DNA from: Spirochaetia bacterium
GTDB taxonomy: Bacteria; Spirochaetota; Spirochaetia; DAHUYW01
Direction of reading: 5' to 3'
DNA length: 33,573 nt
Assembly (NCBI GenBank): GCA_030041455.1
Contig: JASHNV010000115.1
Coordinates: 1-33,573 of the forward strand
The translations under genes were made by a program, and so were the position numbers. Under the pieces are notes generated by a model. The model saw only the letters and a program-made list of their open reading frames with translations. It made no database searches and was not told where the DNA came from. The stretch's first letter is position 1; each line of letters begins with the position of its first letter. This document shows positions 1-10,200 of this stretch, piece by piece.

Positions 1-2555
1 CTTCCGCTGTCTCCGTGGAAATACTCGTAGAACCAGATATAGTCGCGAAAGTGGGGATCGTCGCGCAGCTTCGGATACAGCCCATAGATCGGGCGCCTGC
101 CCTGCGCGTCCGGGAGAAAGAGCGCGGTGAGCCTGCGCGTGAGCTCCTCCGCCACCTCGAGGATCGTAAGGAAGGTACCGGAGCCGGTGGGGCACTCGAT
201 GGTGAAATCGTCGCCGTAGTAGTGATGGAAGCGCTGGAGCGCCTCGATGATGAGGTAGTTCACGGGCATCCAGACGGGGCCGCGCCAGTTCGAGTTGCCT
301 CCGAAGACGCCGGTTCGGGACTCTCCGGGCTCGTAGGCGACCGAGGTGGTCGTGCCGTCGGAGACGAAGGAGTAGGGCTCCTCGGCGTAGCGCCGGGAGA
401 GCGCCCTCACGCCGTGCTCGGAGAGGAACTCGGATTCGTCGAGCATGCGCCGCAGGAGCTCCTTCATGCGGTGGCCCCTGAGGAGCGACAGAAGCCGCCG
501 CTCGCCGACCCCGGGCACGTGCCAGCGCGACACGAGCTCGGCGAGGTCCGGCCGGTTGTCGAGGTACCACTGGAGCCGACGCTTGAAATCGGGGAAGCGA
601 TCGAGGAAGTCCGGCTCGAGGGTCTCGACCGCGAAGAGCGGGATGAGGCCGACCATGGACCGCAGCTTCATTGGCAGGATCTGGCCGTCGGGCAGGCTCA
701 CGACGTCGTAGTAGAAGCCGTCTTCCTCGTCCCAGAGCGCGATTCGCCGGCCGCCGATGTTCGACATCGATCGGGCGATCGCGAGAAAGTGCTCGAAAAA
801 CATGGTCGCGATGTCCTCGTAGGCGCGCTCGGTCTGGGCGAGCTCGAGCGCCATGCGCATGAGGTTCAGGCAGTACATCGCCATCCAGCTCGTCGCGTCG
901 GCCTGCCTCATGACCCCGCCGGTCGGAAGGGGAGCGCTTCGGTCGAAGACCCCGATGTTGTCCAGGCCGAGGAAACCGCCCTGGAACACGTTGAGATCCT
1001 CGGGGTCCTTGCGGTTCACCCACCAGCTGAAGTTGAGGAGAAGCTTGTGAAAGACCCGCTTGAGAAAGAACAGATCTCCGGCGCCTCCGCGCGCCTTGCG
1101 GTCGATCTGAAACACCCGCAAGGCCGCCCACGCGTGGACCGGCGGATTCACGTCGTCGAACGACCACTCGTAGGCCGGGAGTTGGCCGTTCGGGTGCATG
1201 TACCACTCGTGGGTGAGGAGGACGAGCTGGCGCTTCGCGAAGGCGGGGTCCACGAGAGCGAAGGCGATGCAGTGAAAGGCGAGATCCCAGGAGGCGTACC
1301 ACGGGTACTCCCAGGTGTCGGGCATCGAGACGACGTCGCTGTTGTCGAGATGGGTCCATCGGTGATTGCGGCCGCGAAGGCGATCGGCGGGCGGCTGAGG
1401 CTGTCCGGGGTCGCCTTCGAGCCAGTGGGAGACGTTGTAGTGATAGAACTGCTTCGACCACAGGAGCCCCGCCAGGGCCTGGCGCTGCACGCTGCGCCGC
1501 TCGGCGTCCGGTATGCCCGCCTGGAGCTCGCCGTAGAACGCGTCGGCGTCGGCCAAGCGCTCGGCGCGGATCTTCTCGAAGTCGGCGAAAGGCTCCCGGG
1601 CGTCCGACGCCGAGAGGCGCAGCCGCGCGACGGCCGACCGCCCCGCGGGAATCGTGAGATCGTAGTGGAGCGCGGCCTTCGTTCCGCTCATCGCCGGATT
1701 GACCGCGCCGTGGACTCCGCCCACGACGTAGTCGTTGATGCCGTCCTTGAAATAGCCCTCGCCGCCCACGCCGAAGAGCCGCCGGCCGTTCGTGTCGTTC
1801 TCGCAGAAAAGGAGCTCGGGGTCGCCGTCGGCGTACAGGAGGTAGCGTCCGAGCTCGCCGTGGACCGCCTCGACCACGCCCGCTTCGGGCGTCGACAGAC
1901 GCGGCCGCTCCCCCGCGTTCCGCCCCCACGACCAGGTGTTGCGAAACCAGATCTGCGGCAGGAGGTGCAGCCGATGCGCGTCGGGCCCACGGTTCCAGGC
2001 GGTAATCTCGACGAGGAGATCTTCGGGACCCGCCTTCGCGTACTCGACGAAGACGTCGAAGTACCGGTCCTCGTCGAAGACTCCGGTGTCGATGAGCTCG
2101 AACTCGAGGTCCGCTTTCGTGCGTCTGCGGTTCTCCTCCACGAGCCTCGCGTAGGGGTAGGCGGCCTGCGGATACTTGTAGAGCATCTTCATGTAGGAGT
2201 GGGTCGGCGTATTGTCGAGGTAGTAGTAGTGCTCCTTGACGTCCTCGCCGTGGTTGCCTTCGTTGCCGGTGAGGCCGAAGTACCGCTCCTTGAGAATGGG
2301 ATCGTGGCCGTTCCAGAGCGCGATCGCGAAGCACAGGCGCTGGTCGGCGTCGCAGACGCCCGCGATGCCGTCCTCGCCCCATCGATAGGCGCGGCTCCGC
2401 GCCGCGTCGTGCGGCAGGTATTCCCACGCGCTTCCCCCCGCGCTGTAGTCCTCGCGCACCGTGCCCCACTGCCGGCCGCTCACGTAGGGGCCCCAGAGCC
2501 GCCAGCGGCCCGTCCCGTCGCCGGTCTCGTCCAGTCGTCTCTTCTCCGCGTTCAC
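1..2555 (-). CDS. MGH1-like / GH63 family glucosidase (C-terminus beyond window)
   Basis: About 851 codons are visible and the gene is still open at the left edge, so the extreme C-terminus is missing. The protein begins with a GTG whose TGA overlap (GTGA) couples it to the debranching enzyme upstream. The N-terminal half reads as a beta-sandwich. The C-terminal half is an (alpha/alpha) barrel containing the segment [11 protein letters not shown], in which Asp424 is the candidate general acid of GH63-type enzymes. Near the end lies [17 protein letters not shown], a segment typical of the roughly 880-900 residue bacterial proteins annotated simply as 'glucosidase'. From family knowledge these are cytoplasmic glucosidases related to mannosylglycerate hydrolase and processing glucosidase I. 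Exact substrate is unknown. There is no signal peptide. The operon context (debranching enzyme, glucose dehydrogenase) suggests an intracellular alpha-glucoside or compatible solute as substrate; this is inference. Confidence 0.85.
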   Translation of the reverse strand, partial: MNAEKRRLDETGDGTGRWRLWGPYVSGRQWGTVREDYSAGGSAWEYLPHDAARSRAYRWGEDGIAGVCDADQRLCFAIALWNGHDPILKERYFGLTGNEGNHGEDVKEHYYYLDNTPTHSYMKMLYKYPQAAYPYARLVEENRRRTKADLEFELIDTGVFDEDRYFDVFVEYAKAGPEDLLVEITAWNRGPDAHRLHLLPQIWFRNTWSWGRNAGERPRLSTPEAGVVEAVHGELGRYLLYADGDPELLFCENDTNGRRLFGVGGEGYFKDGINDYVVGGVHGAVNPAMSGTKAALHYDLTIPAGRSAVARLRLSASDAREPFADFEKIRAERLADADAFYGELQAGIPDAERRSVQRQALAGLLWSKQFYHYNVSHWLEGDPGQPQPPADRLRGRNHRWTHLDNSDVVSMPDTWEYPWYASWDLAFHCIAFALVDPAFAKRQLVLLTHEWYMHPNGQLPAYEWSFDDVNPPVHAWAALRVFQIDRKARGGAGDLFFLKRVFHKLLLNFSWWVNRKDPEDLNVFQGGFLGLDNIGVFDRSAPLPTGGVMRQADATSWMAMYCLNLMRMALELAQTERAYEDIATMFFEHFLAIARSMSNIGGRRIALWDEEDGFYYDVVSLPDGQILPMKLRSMVGLIPLFAVETLEPDFLDRFPDFKRRLQWYLDNRPDLAELVSRWHVPGVGERRLLSLLRGHRMKELLRRMLDESEFLSEHGVRALSRRYAEEPYSFVSDGTTTSVAYEPGESRTGVFGGNSNWRGPVWMPVNYLIIEALQRFHHYYGDDFTIECPTGSGTFLTILEVAEELTRRLTALFLPDAQGRRPIYGLYPKLRDDPHFRDYIWFYEYFHGDSG

Positions 2556-4576
2556 GCCTTCGCGCTCCCTTCGCGCCCGCCCGCCGCGCCGAGGACCTCA
2601 AGCTTCAGCCTGAGGAGCTCTCCGAGCGACCACGCCTGGAAGGGACAGCCCCGCAGCGTGTAGGGCGTCTCGGCGTCCGCGATCTCGGCGAGATGGCCGA
2701 TGCCGCCGCTTGAGAGGTTGCCGTTCTCGATCGGCGCCACGAAGCGCCGGTAGGCCTCGCTCTTCGCCTCAGGCGTATCGCCTCGCACCCGGACCCACGC
2801 CTCGACGAAGGCGCCGAGAAGCCAGGGCCACGCGGTGCCCTGGTGATAGGCGCCGTCGCGCTCGCGGGGGCCTCCCGCGTAGCGGCGCGCGTAGCCGGGC
2901 TCGAAGGGCGCGAGGGACCTCACGCCGTTCGGGGTGAGGAGGAAGCGCTCGCAGCTCTCGACCACGAGGCGCGCCCGCTCGCCTGAGAGGAGCGGCTCGG
3001 GGAGCCCGCCGACGGCGAAGATCTGGTTCGGGCGCACCGACGCGTCGACCTCGCCCGGGACGCCCCCGACGTCGACGACGTCGAACAGGCACTCTTTCTC
3101 CTCGTTCCAGAAACGCCGCTCGAAGGAGCCCCGACCCGCATCGAGAAGCGCCTTCCACTTCGTCGAGCGCGCCGCGCCGAGCGAGAGCGCGTTCAGCCAG
3201 AGCGCCTGGATCTCCACCGGCTTCCCGATCCGCGGGGTCACGACCCGGCCGTCCACCTTCGCGTCCATCCAGGTGAGCTGCACGCCCTCCTCACCCGCGC
3301 GGAGCAGACCGTCGTCCGGGTCCGCCGCGATGCCGTAGCGCGTTCCGGCGGCATAGCCCGAGAGGATCTCGTCGACGGCAAGCCAGACGAGCGCCTCCTC
3401 CGCGCCTTCAAGCGGCGCGCCGGTCCGATCGAGCCTTCCCATGAGCTCGACCGCCGCGACGACGTACCAGAGCGAGGCGTCGACCGAGTTGTACTCGGGC
3501 GACTGGGCCGCGTCGGGAAAGAAGTTCGGGAGCATGCCCCGGTCGACGAGGCCCGCCCATTGCGCGACGATGCTTTTCGCCTCGTCGTGCCGTCCGCCCG
3601 CCGTGCACAGTCCGCGCAGGGAAACGAAGGTGTCCCTGCCCCAGTCGGTGAACCAGGGGTAGCCCGCGATGATCGTGCTCCCCGCGCCGCGCCGGACGAG
3701 ATAGGCGTCGGCCGATCGGTGAAGGCTCGACGGGAAGTCGGCGCGGCGCGCCCGTTCCGCCGCGACGAGCCGTTCGCCGCATGCGGCGGCGGCGCCCTTT
3801 AGGACGCCGAGGTCGGACAGCGACGAGGCGACGATGAGGAAAGCCGCCCCCGAGGCGAGGCTCAAGCGGAAGACGCCGGGCGCGGCGAGATCCTCGATGA
3901 AATCGAGCCCCCGCTCGCGCTCCTCGTCGTAGAGGAACGACCGGTACCAGAAAGGCTCGTGGCGATAGGAGCCGTTCGAGAGGAAGACGATCTCGGGGAT
4001 CTCGCTGTAGGGGGCGAAGCGCACCCATTCGCCCTCGACGCGGGGATCGAATCGAAACGCAGGATTTTCGTGATGCGTCGCGTGGTAGTCGCGTCCCGAG
4101 AGGAACGGCCGGACCTCGACCCAGACGTCCGGCGCGGGCTCGACGAGGCTGAAGCGGATGACGGTGAGCGCGGCTCCCCGGACGGCGAAGAGCTCCTCGC
4201 GAATCCGGACCCCGTCCTCCGCGCGAAAGCGCCAGGTCGGCCAGGGGTCGAGGCCGAACGCCTCGATCCTCCGCGCGCCGTCGGGGGACACGACGTCCGG
4301 CGCGTAGTGCTGGGACGAAAGGGCGAAGGTCCCGCTTCGCGTCTCGATTTGGACGTCGAAGCCGTTCACGAGCGCGAGGCGGTCGGTCGGCGGGCGGGCC
4401 GCCGAGAGGAGCGCCGCGTGGTAGCGGCGCGTGCGCACGCCGCAGGCGGTGCCGGAGGCGTAGCCGCCGAGACCGTCGGCTTCGAGCCACTCCGCGAGCG
4501 GATCGAAGCTTCGGCCGTTCGGCGAGTCGTCGCCCAGGCGCGGGATCGACCGGCCGCCTGCGGGAAGCGGGACCAC
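2552..4576 (-). CDS. Glycogen debranching enzyme, amylo-alpha-1,6-glucosidase type
   Basis: The protein has 674 residues. The N-terminal GDE_N-type domain carries [11 protein letters not shown] near residue 35 followed by RTRRYHA. The C-terminal GDE_C (alpha/alpha)6 domain carries the signature [11 protein letters not shown] at about residues 303-315. Members hydrolyse the alpha-1,6-linked glucose left at glycogen or alpha-glucan branch points, releasing free glucose in the cytoplasm. Length fits the short bacterial/archaeal form that lacks a 4-alpha-glucanotransferase domain. The start is a GTG placed directly after the SDR stop codon (TGAGTG), and the stop overlaps the start of the next gene, so all three genes look translationally coupled. 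Free glucose would be the natural substrate of the SDR encoded upstream. There is no signal peptide and the family motifs look intact. Confidence 0.9.
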   Translation of the reverse strand: MVPLPAGGRSIPRLGDDSPNGRSFDPLAEWLEADGLGGYASGTACGVRTRRYHAALLSAARPPTDRLALVNGFDVQIETRSGTFALSSQHYAPDVVSPDGARRIEAFGLDPWPTWRFRAEDGVRIREELFAVRGAALTVIRFSLVEPAPDVWVEVRPFLSGRDYHATHHENPAFRFDPRVEGEWVRFAPYSEIPEIVFLSNGSYRHEPFWYRSFLYDEERERGLDFIEDLAAPGVFRLSLASGAAFLIVASSLSDLGVLKGAAAACGERLVAAERARRADFPSSLHRSADAYLVRRGAGSTIIAGYPWFTDWGRDTFVSLRGLCTAGGRHDEAKSIVAQWAGLVDRGMLPNFFPDAAQSPEYNSVDASLWYVVAAVELMGRLDRTGAPLEGAEEALVWLAVDEILSGYAAGTRYGIAADPDDGLLRAGEEGVQLTWMDAKVDGRVVTPRIGKPVEIQALWLNALSLGAARSTKWKALLDAGRGSFERRFWNEEKECLFDVVDVGGVPGEVDASVRPNQIFAVGGLPEPLLSGERARLVVESCERFLLTPNGVRSLAPFEPGYARRYAGGPRERDGAYHQGTAWPWLLGAFVEAWVRVRGDTPEAKSEAYRRFVAPIENGNLSSGGIGHLAEIADAETPYTLRGCPFQAWSLGELLRLKLEVLGAAGGREGSAKA

Positions 4577-5440
4577 TCAGCCTCCCGTCGCGAAGCCGGG
4601 ATAGAGCGTCATGCCCCCATCGATGACTAGGCTGGTTCCGGTCACGTAGTCCGCGGCGTCGGAGGCGAGCCAGACCGCGGCGCGCCCGATGTCTTCCGGC
4701 TCTCCGATGCGGTTGTAGGGCACGAGGGTCATGAGCTTCTCGTAGGCCTCAGGCGAGCTCCAGACCTTCGTGTTGATCGGCGTGCGGATCGCGCCGGGGT
4801 CGATGCTGTTCACGCGGATGCGGAAGCGAGCCACCTCCTGCGCGATGCTTTTCATCATCATCATGATGCCGCCCTTCGAGGCGGCGTAGTTCACGTGGCC
4901 CGCCCACGGGATGATCTCGTGGACCGAGCTCATGCAGATGATCTTGCCCGCCGCGCAGGAGACCGCCTCCACCACGCCGCGGCGCTTGAACTCCCGGACC
5001 GCCTCGCGCGCGCAGAGAAACTGGCCGGTGAGGTTGATCCCGATCACGGTATTCCACTGATCGAGGGTCATCTGCTCGATCGGGGCGTCGCGCTGGAGAC
5101 CGGCGTTGTTCACGAGAATATCGATCGTGCCGAACTCCGCGATCATCTTTTGAAACATCGCGACGACCTGACTCTCGTTCGAGACGTCGGCCTTGTGCGC
5201 GTACGCCTTGGCGCCGCCCGAGCGGATCTCGCTCACGACGGCTTCGGCGGCTTCGTCTCCGGCGACGTAGTTGACCACCACGTCCGCCCCCGCTTTGCCG
5301 AGGGCGAGGGCGACGCTCCGTCCGATCCCGGAGTTCGCCCCCGTGACGAGAGCCTTCTGTCCGGAGAGCACCCGGTGGATGGGCGGATTGGGCATCACCA
5401 CCGCGGGAGCCTTCGTCGGCACGTTGCTTGTTGGACTCAT
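4577..5440 (-). CDS. SDR-family oxidoreductase, glucose 1-dehydrogenase type
   Basis: The protein has 287 residues in a classical SDR fold. The NAD(P)-binding TGANSGIG lies at residues 33-40 and NNAG at 111-114. The catalytic triad is Ser172, Tyr185 and Lys189 (YAASK). The segments MSSVHE..PW, YAASKGG and PGAI.TPIN, and the ending DGGMTLYPGF, closely match Bacillus glucose 1-dehydrogenases, which oxidise beta-D-glucose to gluconolactone. A proline-rich extension of about 25 residues precedes the Rossmann fold, as in some stress-related SDRs, so the substrate is probable rather than certain. The ATG at 5440 is preceded by only a weak purine tract. It is the first gene of the minus-strand operon with the debranching enzyme and the GH63-like glucosidase, and is divergent from the aquaporin with 67 bases between them. 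Confidence 0.85.
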   Translation of the reverse strand: MSPTSNVPTKAPAVVMPNPPIHRVLSGQKALVTGANSGIGRSVALALGKAGADVVVNYVAGDEAAEAVVSEIRSGGAKAYAHKADVSNESQVVAMFQKMIAEFGTIDILVNNAGLQRDAPIEQMTLDQWNTVIGINLTGQFLCAREAVREFKRRGVVEAVSCAAGKIICMSSVHEIIPWAGHVNYAASKGGIMMMMKSIAQEVARFRIRVNSIDPGAIRTPINTKVWSSPEAYEKLMTLVPYNRIGEPEDIGRAAVWLASDAADYVTGTSLVIDGGMTLYPGFATGG

Positions 5441-5507
5441 GGCTTCTTACATCCTCTTCCATTCGATGATAATCTCAATCCATCGCCAATGTACAGCCTG
5501 AGGCGCC

Positions 5508-6284
5508 ATGACAACGCATGAGTACCCCTTCTCGTACCTCCTCGCGGAGTTTCTCGGGACCGCGCTGTTGCTCGCGATCGGCCTCTCGGTGGTCATCCTC
5601 GCTTCGGGCGAGGGGAGTCCGATCGTGCGCTTCCTCCCGAGCGACGGCGCGAGGAGGATCATCGCGGGCTTTCTCTTCGGCACGACCGGCGCGCTCATCG
5701 CCTGCTCGCCGCTCGGCAAGACGAGCGGCGCCCATATCAATCCGATCGTGACCCTCGCCTTCCTCGTCGAGGGAAAGATGCGCGCGCGCCACGCCGCGGG
5801 CTACGTCGTCGCGCAGCTCGCCGGCTGCGTCGTCGGGTGCCTCCCCCTGTTCTTCTGGGGCCGCATGGGTCGGAGCGTTTCCTACGGCGCGACCGCCCCG
5901 GGACCGGACTATACGGCGTGGATCGCGCTCGGAGGCGAGGTCGTGACGACCTTCGCGCTCGTCATCCTGCTTCTCGTCTTCCTCGGCCACCGGAGGATTC
6001 GTTCCTTCACCCCGCTCCTCCTTCCCTTCCTCTACGCGGTCATGGTCTACCTCGAGGCGCCTCTCTCGGGGACCAGCACCAATCCGGCGAGGAGCCTCGG
6101 CCCGGCGCTCATCGCCTCCGATTGGCGCTCCTGGTGGGTGTACTGGGTCGGTCCGATCGCGGGCTCCCTCGCCGCCGTCGCCTTTCACCGGGGCACCTGG
6201 CTCAGGACGCTCGAGCTCGACGTCGCGAAGCTCTACCATTTCAAGCACGATCCCCTCGGCGTCTTTCGCTTCTCCGAGCGGTAG
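5508..6284 (+). CDS. MIP-family aquaporin / glycerol facilitator-like channel
   Basis: The protein has 258 residues with about six hydrophobic segments and the two half-helix loops of the MIP family. The first loop is SGAHINPI (Asn78-Pro79-Ile80). The second is GTSTNPARSLGP (Asn192-Pro193-Ala194-Arg195), whose arginine is the selectivity-filter residue. Such channels move water or small neutral solutes passively across the inner membrane. The third residue of the first NPA box is Ile instead of Ala, a substitution that may alter pore geometry. The C-terminal tail after the last membrane segment is cytoplasmic and contains the segment ELDVAKLYHFKHDPLG. The start at 5508 has TGAGG a few bases upstream. 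It is divergent from the SDR operon, so co-regulation from a shared 67-base control region is possible. Water versus polyol specificity cannot be read from the sequence. Confidence 0.88.
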   Translation: MTTHEYPFSYLLAEFLGTALLLAIGLSVVILASGEGSPIVRFLPSDGARRIIAGFLFGTTGALIACSPLGKTSGAHINPIVTLAFLVEGKMRARHAAGYVVAQLAGCVVGCLPLFFWGRMGRSVSYGATAPGPDYTAWIALGGEVVTTFALVILLLVFLGHRRIRSFTPLLLPFLYAVMVYLEAPLSGTSTNPARSLGPALIASDWRSWWVYWVGPIAGSLAAVAFHRGTWLRTLELDVAKLYHFKHDPLGVFRFSER

Positions 6285-6342
6285 GGCGGCCGCCTCGCGC
6301 TCGGTGTCGCGAAGAGGGCGGCGGCTTCCCGCCGACGTGCGG

Positions 6343-6348
6343 TATAAT
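6343..6348 (+). promoter_or_regulatory. Candidate -10 box (TATAAT) for the 66-aa protein / response regulator pair
   Basis: A perfect TATAAT stands in the short gap between the aquaporin gene and the small coding region. Transcription would start near 6355, leaving an 18-base leader that holds the GGGGAG ribosome site before the ATG at 6373. I see no good -35 hexamer at 16-18 bases, so the promoter may need an activator or an alternative sigma contact. Confidence 0.45.
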
Positions 6349-6372
6349 GGGGCAGGCACGGGGGAGCGGCGA

Positions 6373-6573
6373 ATGGCGCACGACGAGGAAACGCAGGAAC
6401 GACGGGCGAAGGCCGATCGGCTTCTCGACGAGATCGAGGGGGCATCGCCGGGCCGCCCGAGGATGCTCTCAGGCGACGGCTCCGTCCGGGTCGGCGCCGG
6501 GGGCCCCGGCGAGCTCTTCGAGCGCGCCGAGCGGATCGAGATCGCGGAGAATCCGCTCGAGGCGGCGCCGTGA
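6373..6573 (+). CDS. Small hypothetical protein (66 aa) coupled to the response regulator
   Basis: I do not recognise this protein. It is 66 residues, charged and without a membrane segment or signal peptide. The N-terminal half (MAHDEETQERRAKADRLLDEIEG) is predicted to be helical. The middle is glycine-rich, and the C-terminal end (ELFERAERIEIAENPLEAAP) is again probably helical. The ATG at 6373 is chosen over an upstream in-frame start because GGGGAG lies at good spacing before it and a TATAAT lies at 6343. Its TGA overlaps the GTG of the response regulator (GTGA), so the two are translationally coupled. That conserved-looking coupling is the only hint of function: it might be a partner or modulator of the regulator, which is inference. 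Confidence 0.6.
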   Translation: MAHDEETQERRAKADRLLDEIEGASPGRPRMLSGDGSVRVGAGGPGELFERAERIEIAENPLEAAP

Positions 6574-7271
6574 CCGCGTCCTCGGCCCTCGTGCTCGTCG
6601 TCGAAGACGACCCGGCGATCCAAAACTTCCTGAAGGCGTCGCTATCCACCCAGGGCTACCGCATCATCCAAGCGGGCCTCGGGAAGGAGGGGCTCGCCCT
6701 TGCCGCCTCGCACGTGCCGGACCTTGTCGTTCTTGACCTCGGCCTGCCCGACATCGACGGGCTCGCGTTCATCGCGGGCCTGCGCGCGTGGAGCCCGGCG
6801 CCGATCGTGGTCGTCTCGGCGCGGGGCAGGGAGCAGGAGAAGGTGGCGGCGCTCGACGCAGGGGCCGACGACTTCCTGACGAAGCCCTTCGGCGTCGGCG
6901 AGCTTCTCGCGCGCCTTCGCGCCGCGCTGCGCCGCGCGGTTGCCGCTCCTTCCGACGGCGGGGAGGCCGGACGCTACGAGGTCGGCGACCTCTCGGTCGA
7001 CCTCGATCTGAGACGGGTGACCTTGAGCGGCTCGGAGCTCCACCTCACCCCGATCGAGTATCGGCTTCTCGGGGTCCTCGTCCGGAATCCAGGCAAGGTT
7101 CTCACCCACAACTTCCTGCTCAAGGCGGTGTGGGGCCCGATGAACGCCGACCAGACGCAGTACCTTCGCGTCTACATGGCGAACTTGCGCCGCAAGATCG
7201 AGCGGGACCCGGCGCGGCCGCGCTACCTGCTCACCGAGCTCGGCGTGGGCTACCGCCTAGTGTCCGAGTAG
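6570..7271 (+). CDS. OmpR-family response regulator, KdpE-like
   Basis: The protein has 233 residues. The receiver domain (about 5-125) has the acidic pocket Glu12-Asp13-Asp14, the phospho-acceptor Asp56 in VVLDLGLPD, and Lys105 in FLTKPF. The DNA-binding winged helix (about 140-230) contains LTPIEYRLLGVL, NPGKVLTHNFLLKAVWGP and a C-terminal LRVYMANLRRKIE..PARPRYLLTELGVGYRL, which closely follows the KdpE pattern. KdpE of other bacteria controls the Kdp potassium pump together with the kinase KdpD. Neither KdpD nor KdpFABC is present in this window, so this is an orphan here and its targets are unknown. The start is GTG, overlapping the stop of the 66-residue gene. It converges with the RND pump gene, 17 bases apart, which does not imply that it controls that operon. 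Confidence 0.88.
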   Translation: MTASSALVLVVEDDPAIQNFLKASLSTQGYRIIQAGLGKEGLALAASHVPDLVVLDLGLPDIDGLAFIAGLRAWSPAPIVVVSARGREQEKVAALDAGADDFLTKPFGVGELLARLRAALRRAVAAPSDGGEAGRYEVGDLSVDLDLRRVTLSGSELHLTPIEYRLLGVLVRNPGKVLTHNFLLKAVWGPMNADQTQYLRVYMANLRRKIERDPARPRYLLTELGVGYRLVSE

Positions 7272-7288
7272 GGCGGCGATCAGGTCGC

Positions 7289-10200
7289 TCATTCCCCCGC
7301 GGCGCTCTCCTTCCTGGGGGCGCCCGCGCGCTTTCGCTCGAAGATGTAGAACGCCGCCGGGACGACGAAAAAGGTGAGGACCGCCGAGAAGATGATTCCC
7401 CCGAACATGACGACGCCGAGCCGTTGGCCGAACTCCGAGCCCTCGCCGTGCCCGAAGACGAGCGGGCCGGAGATCACGAGGACCGTGAGGGTGGTCATGA
7501 CGATGGGCCTGAAGCGGAGCCGCGCGGAGTCGATGAGCGCCTCGGCAAGCGGCATCTTCCCGATCCGCTCCACCACGAAGTCGAGGTACAGGATCGCGTT
7601 TTTCGCCGAGAGACCGATGAGGAGGAGGAGCCCGAGGACGCCGAACACGTCGAGTCCCCCGCCGATGACCGCGACGAAGAGGAGCGCCCCGATGATGGCG
7701 AGCGGCACCGGGAGGAGCAGGTAGACCGGGTAGCGCCAGGAGTTGAATTGCGCGGCCATCACGAGGTAAGCGAGGAAGACGGCAAGGAGGAACGCGAGGG
7801 GCCCGGCCGTCGAGAGTTGCTTGGCGAGCGCCGCCGGACCGAAGGAGGACCCCGGGCTCAACGCCACGCCGTCCTTGAGGAGCCCCGCGGAGGCGAGATC
7901 CCCCTCGAGGGTGGACTGCAGCGCGAGCGCCGGCGGCGCGCCCTTCTTGAGATCGATCGAGAGCGTCGCGGTGTAGAGGCGGTCGAAACGCGTGAGGGAG
8001 ACCGGCGTGCGGTTGACCTTCAGGGAGCCGAGCTGCCCGACCTCGACGATCGACTGGAGCGTCGGCGAGTAGACCGGGAGCGTGAGGAGCGACTGTCCGC
8101 CGCTCAGATAGGTGGGATCGATTTGAACCTCGATCGGATAGCTTAGCCCTCCGATCTCGGCGGTTCCCGCCTGGGTGCCCGAGGCGTAGGTCTGCAGCAC
8201 GTCCGCGACGGCGCTCGGGGTTATCCCGGTCCCCTCGATCCGCGCGTCGTCGGGAACGAAGTCGTTCTCCGTCGTCGCGTCGGAGAGGCTCGACACGACG
8301 TCCCGGACGTACGGGTTTCGCTCGATGGTGTGGACGATCTCGGCGTTGCGCGTCGCGAGGAGATCCTTGTTCGCGGAAACGATGTTGAGGGTGACCGCCG
8401 AGCCCTGGCCCTGAAAGCCTCCGCTCGCGCTCACGATGAGCTGCGCCGAGGGCTCGTCGGCGACGAGCCGGGTCATCGGCCCGCGGTAGTCGTCGATGAG
8501 GTCGTAGACGTTCCTTCGTCGGTCGATCGCCACGAGCTGCACGTCGATCGTCGCGTTTTGGGTCTGCGAGACGCCGGTCGTGAAGACGCCGGTGCTTCCG
8601 ACGACGGCCTGGACCGTCCTCACCTCCGGCCGGGCGAGGAGGAAGCGCTCGATCTTCGCGGTCTCCACGTTCGTGACCGAGAGGGGCGTTCCGGGGGCGA
8701 GGCTGAGGTTGATGACCATGGTCCCGTCGTCGCTCTGCGGAGCGAAGCTGAACGAGATCCTCGGGAAAAGGACCACCGCGAGGATCACGATCATGGCGAC
8801 CGAGCCGACGAGCACCCACGGTCCGTGGCGAAGCACCCGGCCGAGGGACCGGGCGTAGGCGTCGCGCAGGACCTCGAGGCCGGCCTCGGTCAGGCCGTGG
8901 AGCGTCGTCGTGAGCGCCTGGAGGAAGCCGAAGACGAGGCGGAGGAGATAGCGGCCGAGCCCGAGCGCGAGCGGGTAGAGAACGAGGAGAGGGAGGAGGA
9001 CCGGGTGCCGCGTCAGGGCGAGCGCGCCGAGCACGGCGAGCCCTAGGATCACGCCGAAGGCCTTCCTCCACGCCGAGAGCCCCCAACGGATCGATTCCCG
9101 GAAACGCGCGGCGTTCCGCCCGACGTCCGCCCACGTGAGATTTCCCGCGGGCTCGGGCGTATAGGCGAGCCTCACGGTGAGGAAGAGCACCGCCTCGAGG
9201 AGCGAGAAGGCGACCGCCGCCGCGAGGCCGAGCGCGAACTGCCTGAGAAAGAGGCCGACGATCCCCGGAAGGAAGCTGACCGGGATGAGAACCGAGAGGA
9301 GCGAGAGCGAAGCGGCGACGACCGCGCTGAAGACCTCGCTCGCGCCGCGCAGGACCGCCTCGGTGAGCTTGAATCCCATCGCGCGATAGCGGGCGACGTT
9401 CTCAGCGACGACGATCGAGTCGTCGACGACGATGCCGATCGCGACGATGAGGGCGAGGAGCGAGATGAGATTGAAGGTGAAGCCGAGGAGGTTGTAGAGG
9501 ACCGGCGCGGCCGACAGCGCGATCGGGATCGCGAGCACCACCGAAAGGACCGTGTTGAGCCTTCCGAGGAACAGCAGCACGATGAGCGACACCACGAGGG
9601 CGGTGACGGCGAGCTGGCGCACCGTAGCGGCTATGGTCGCGCGGATCGCGCCGGTCGAGTCGTCGCTCACGAGGATCCGGTAGCCGTCGGGGAGCTGGGT
9701 GCTCTGGAGGAGCGCGCGGACGCCCGCGACGACCGCCACCGAGTTCGCCCCGGTCGCCTTCTGCACCGAGACGAGCACGACGGGAACGCCGTTCACCCGG
9801 GCGATGTTGGTCGCCGCCGCTTCGTCGCGCACCGAGCCGACGTCGGCCACGGTGATGCCCCGCGTCGTGTCGACGACGATGCGGCTGATCTCGGCGACGT
9901 CGGCGGGCATCTTCTCGGTCGAGAAGCTCAAGGTGTCCCGGTTCACGACGATGGAGCCGATGGGCTGGTCGATCGCGGAGCTCTCGATCGCGGTCACGAC
10001 CTGCTGGGGATTGAGCCGGTAGTATTGCAGGAGGTTCGGATTGAGGAGCACCTCGAAGGTCCGAGCCGGCGCGCCGTCGGTCTGGACGTTCGCCACGCCG
10101 CCCACGCGCAGGAGCAGCGGCGTGAGGTTGTTCTGGACGTAGTCGGCGACGTCGGCGAGACTCCTCGTCCCGCCCGCAAGGCCGAACTGGATGATCGGAA

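Noticed and set aside
15-2663. An 882-codon open frame on the plus strand
   Set aside because: It is antisense to the GH63-like glucosidase, is repetitive in Val/Glu/Arg as expected from a mirrored GC-rich gene, and contains no domain.
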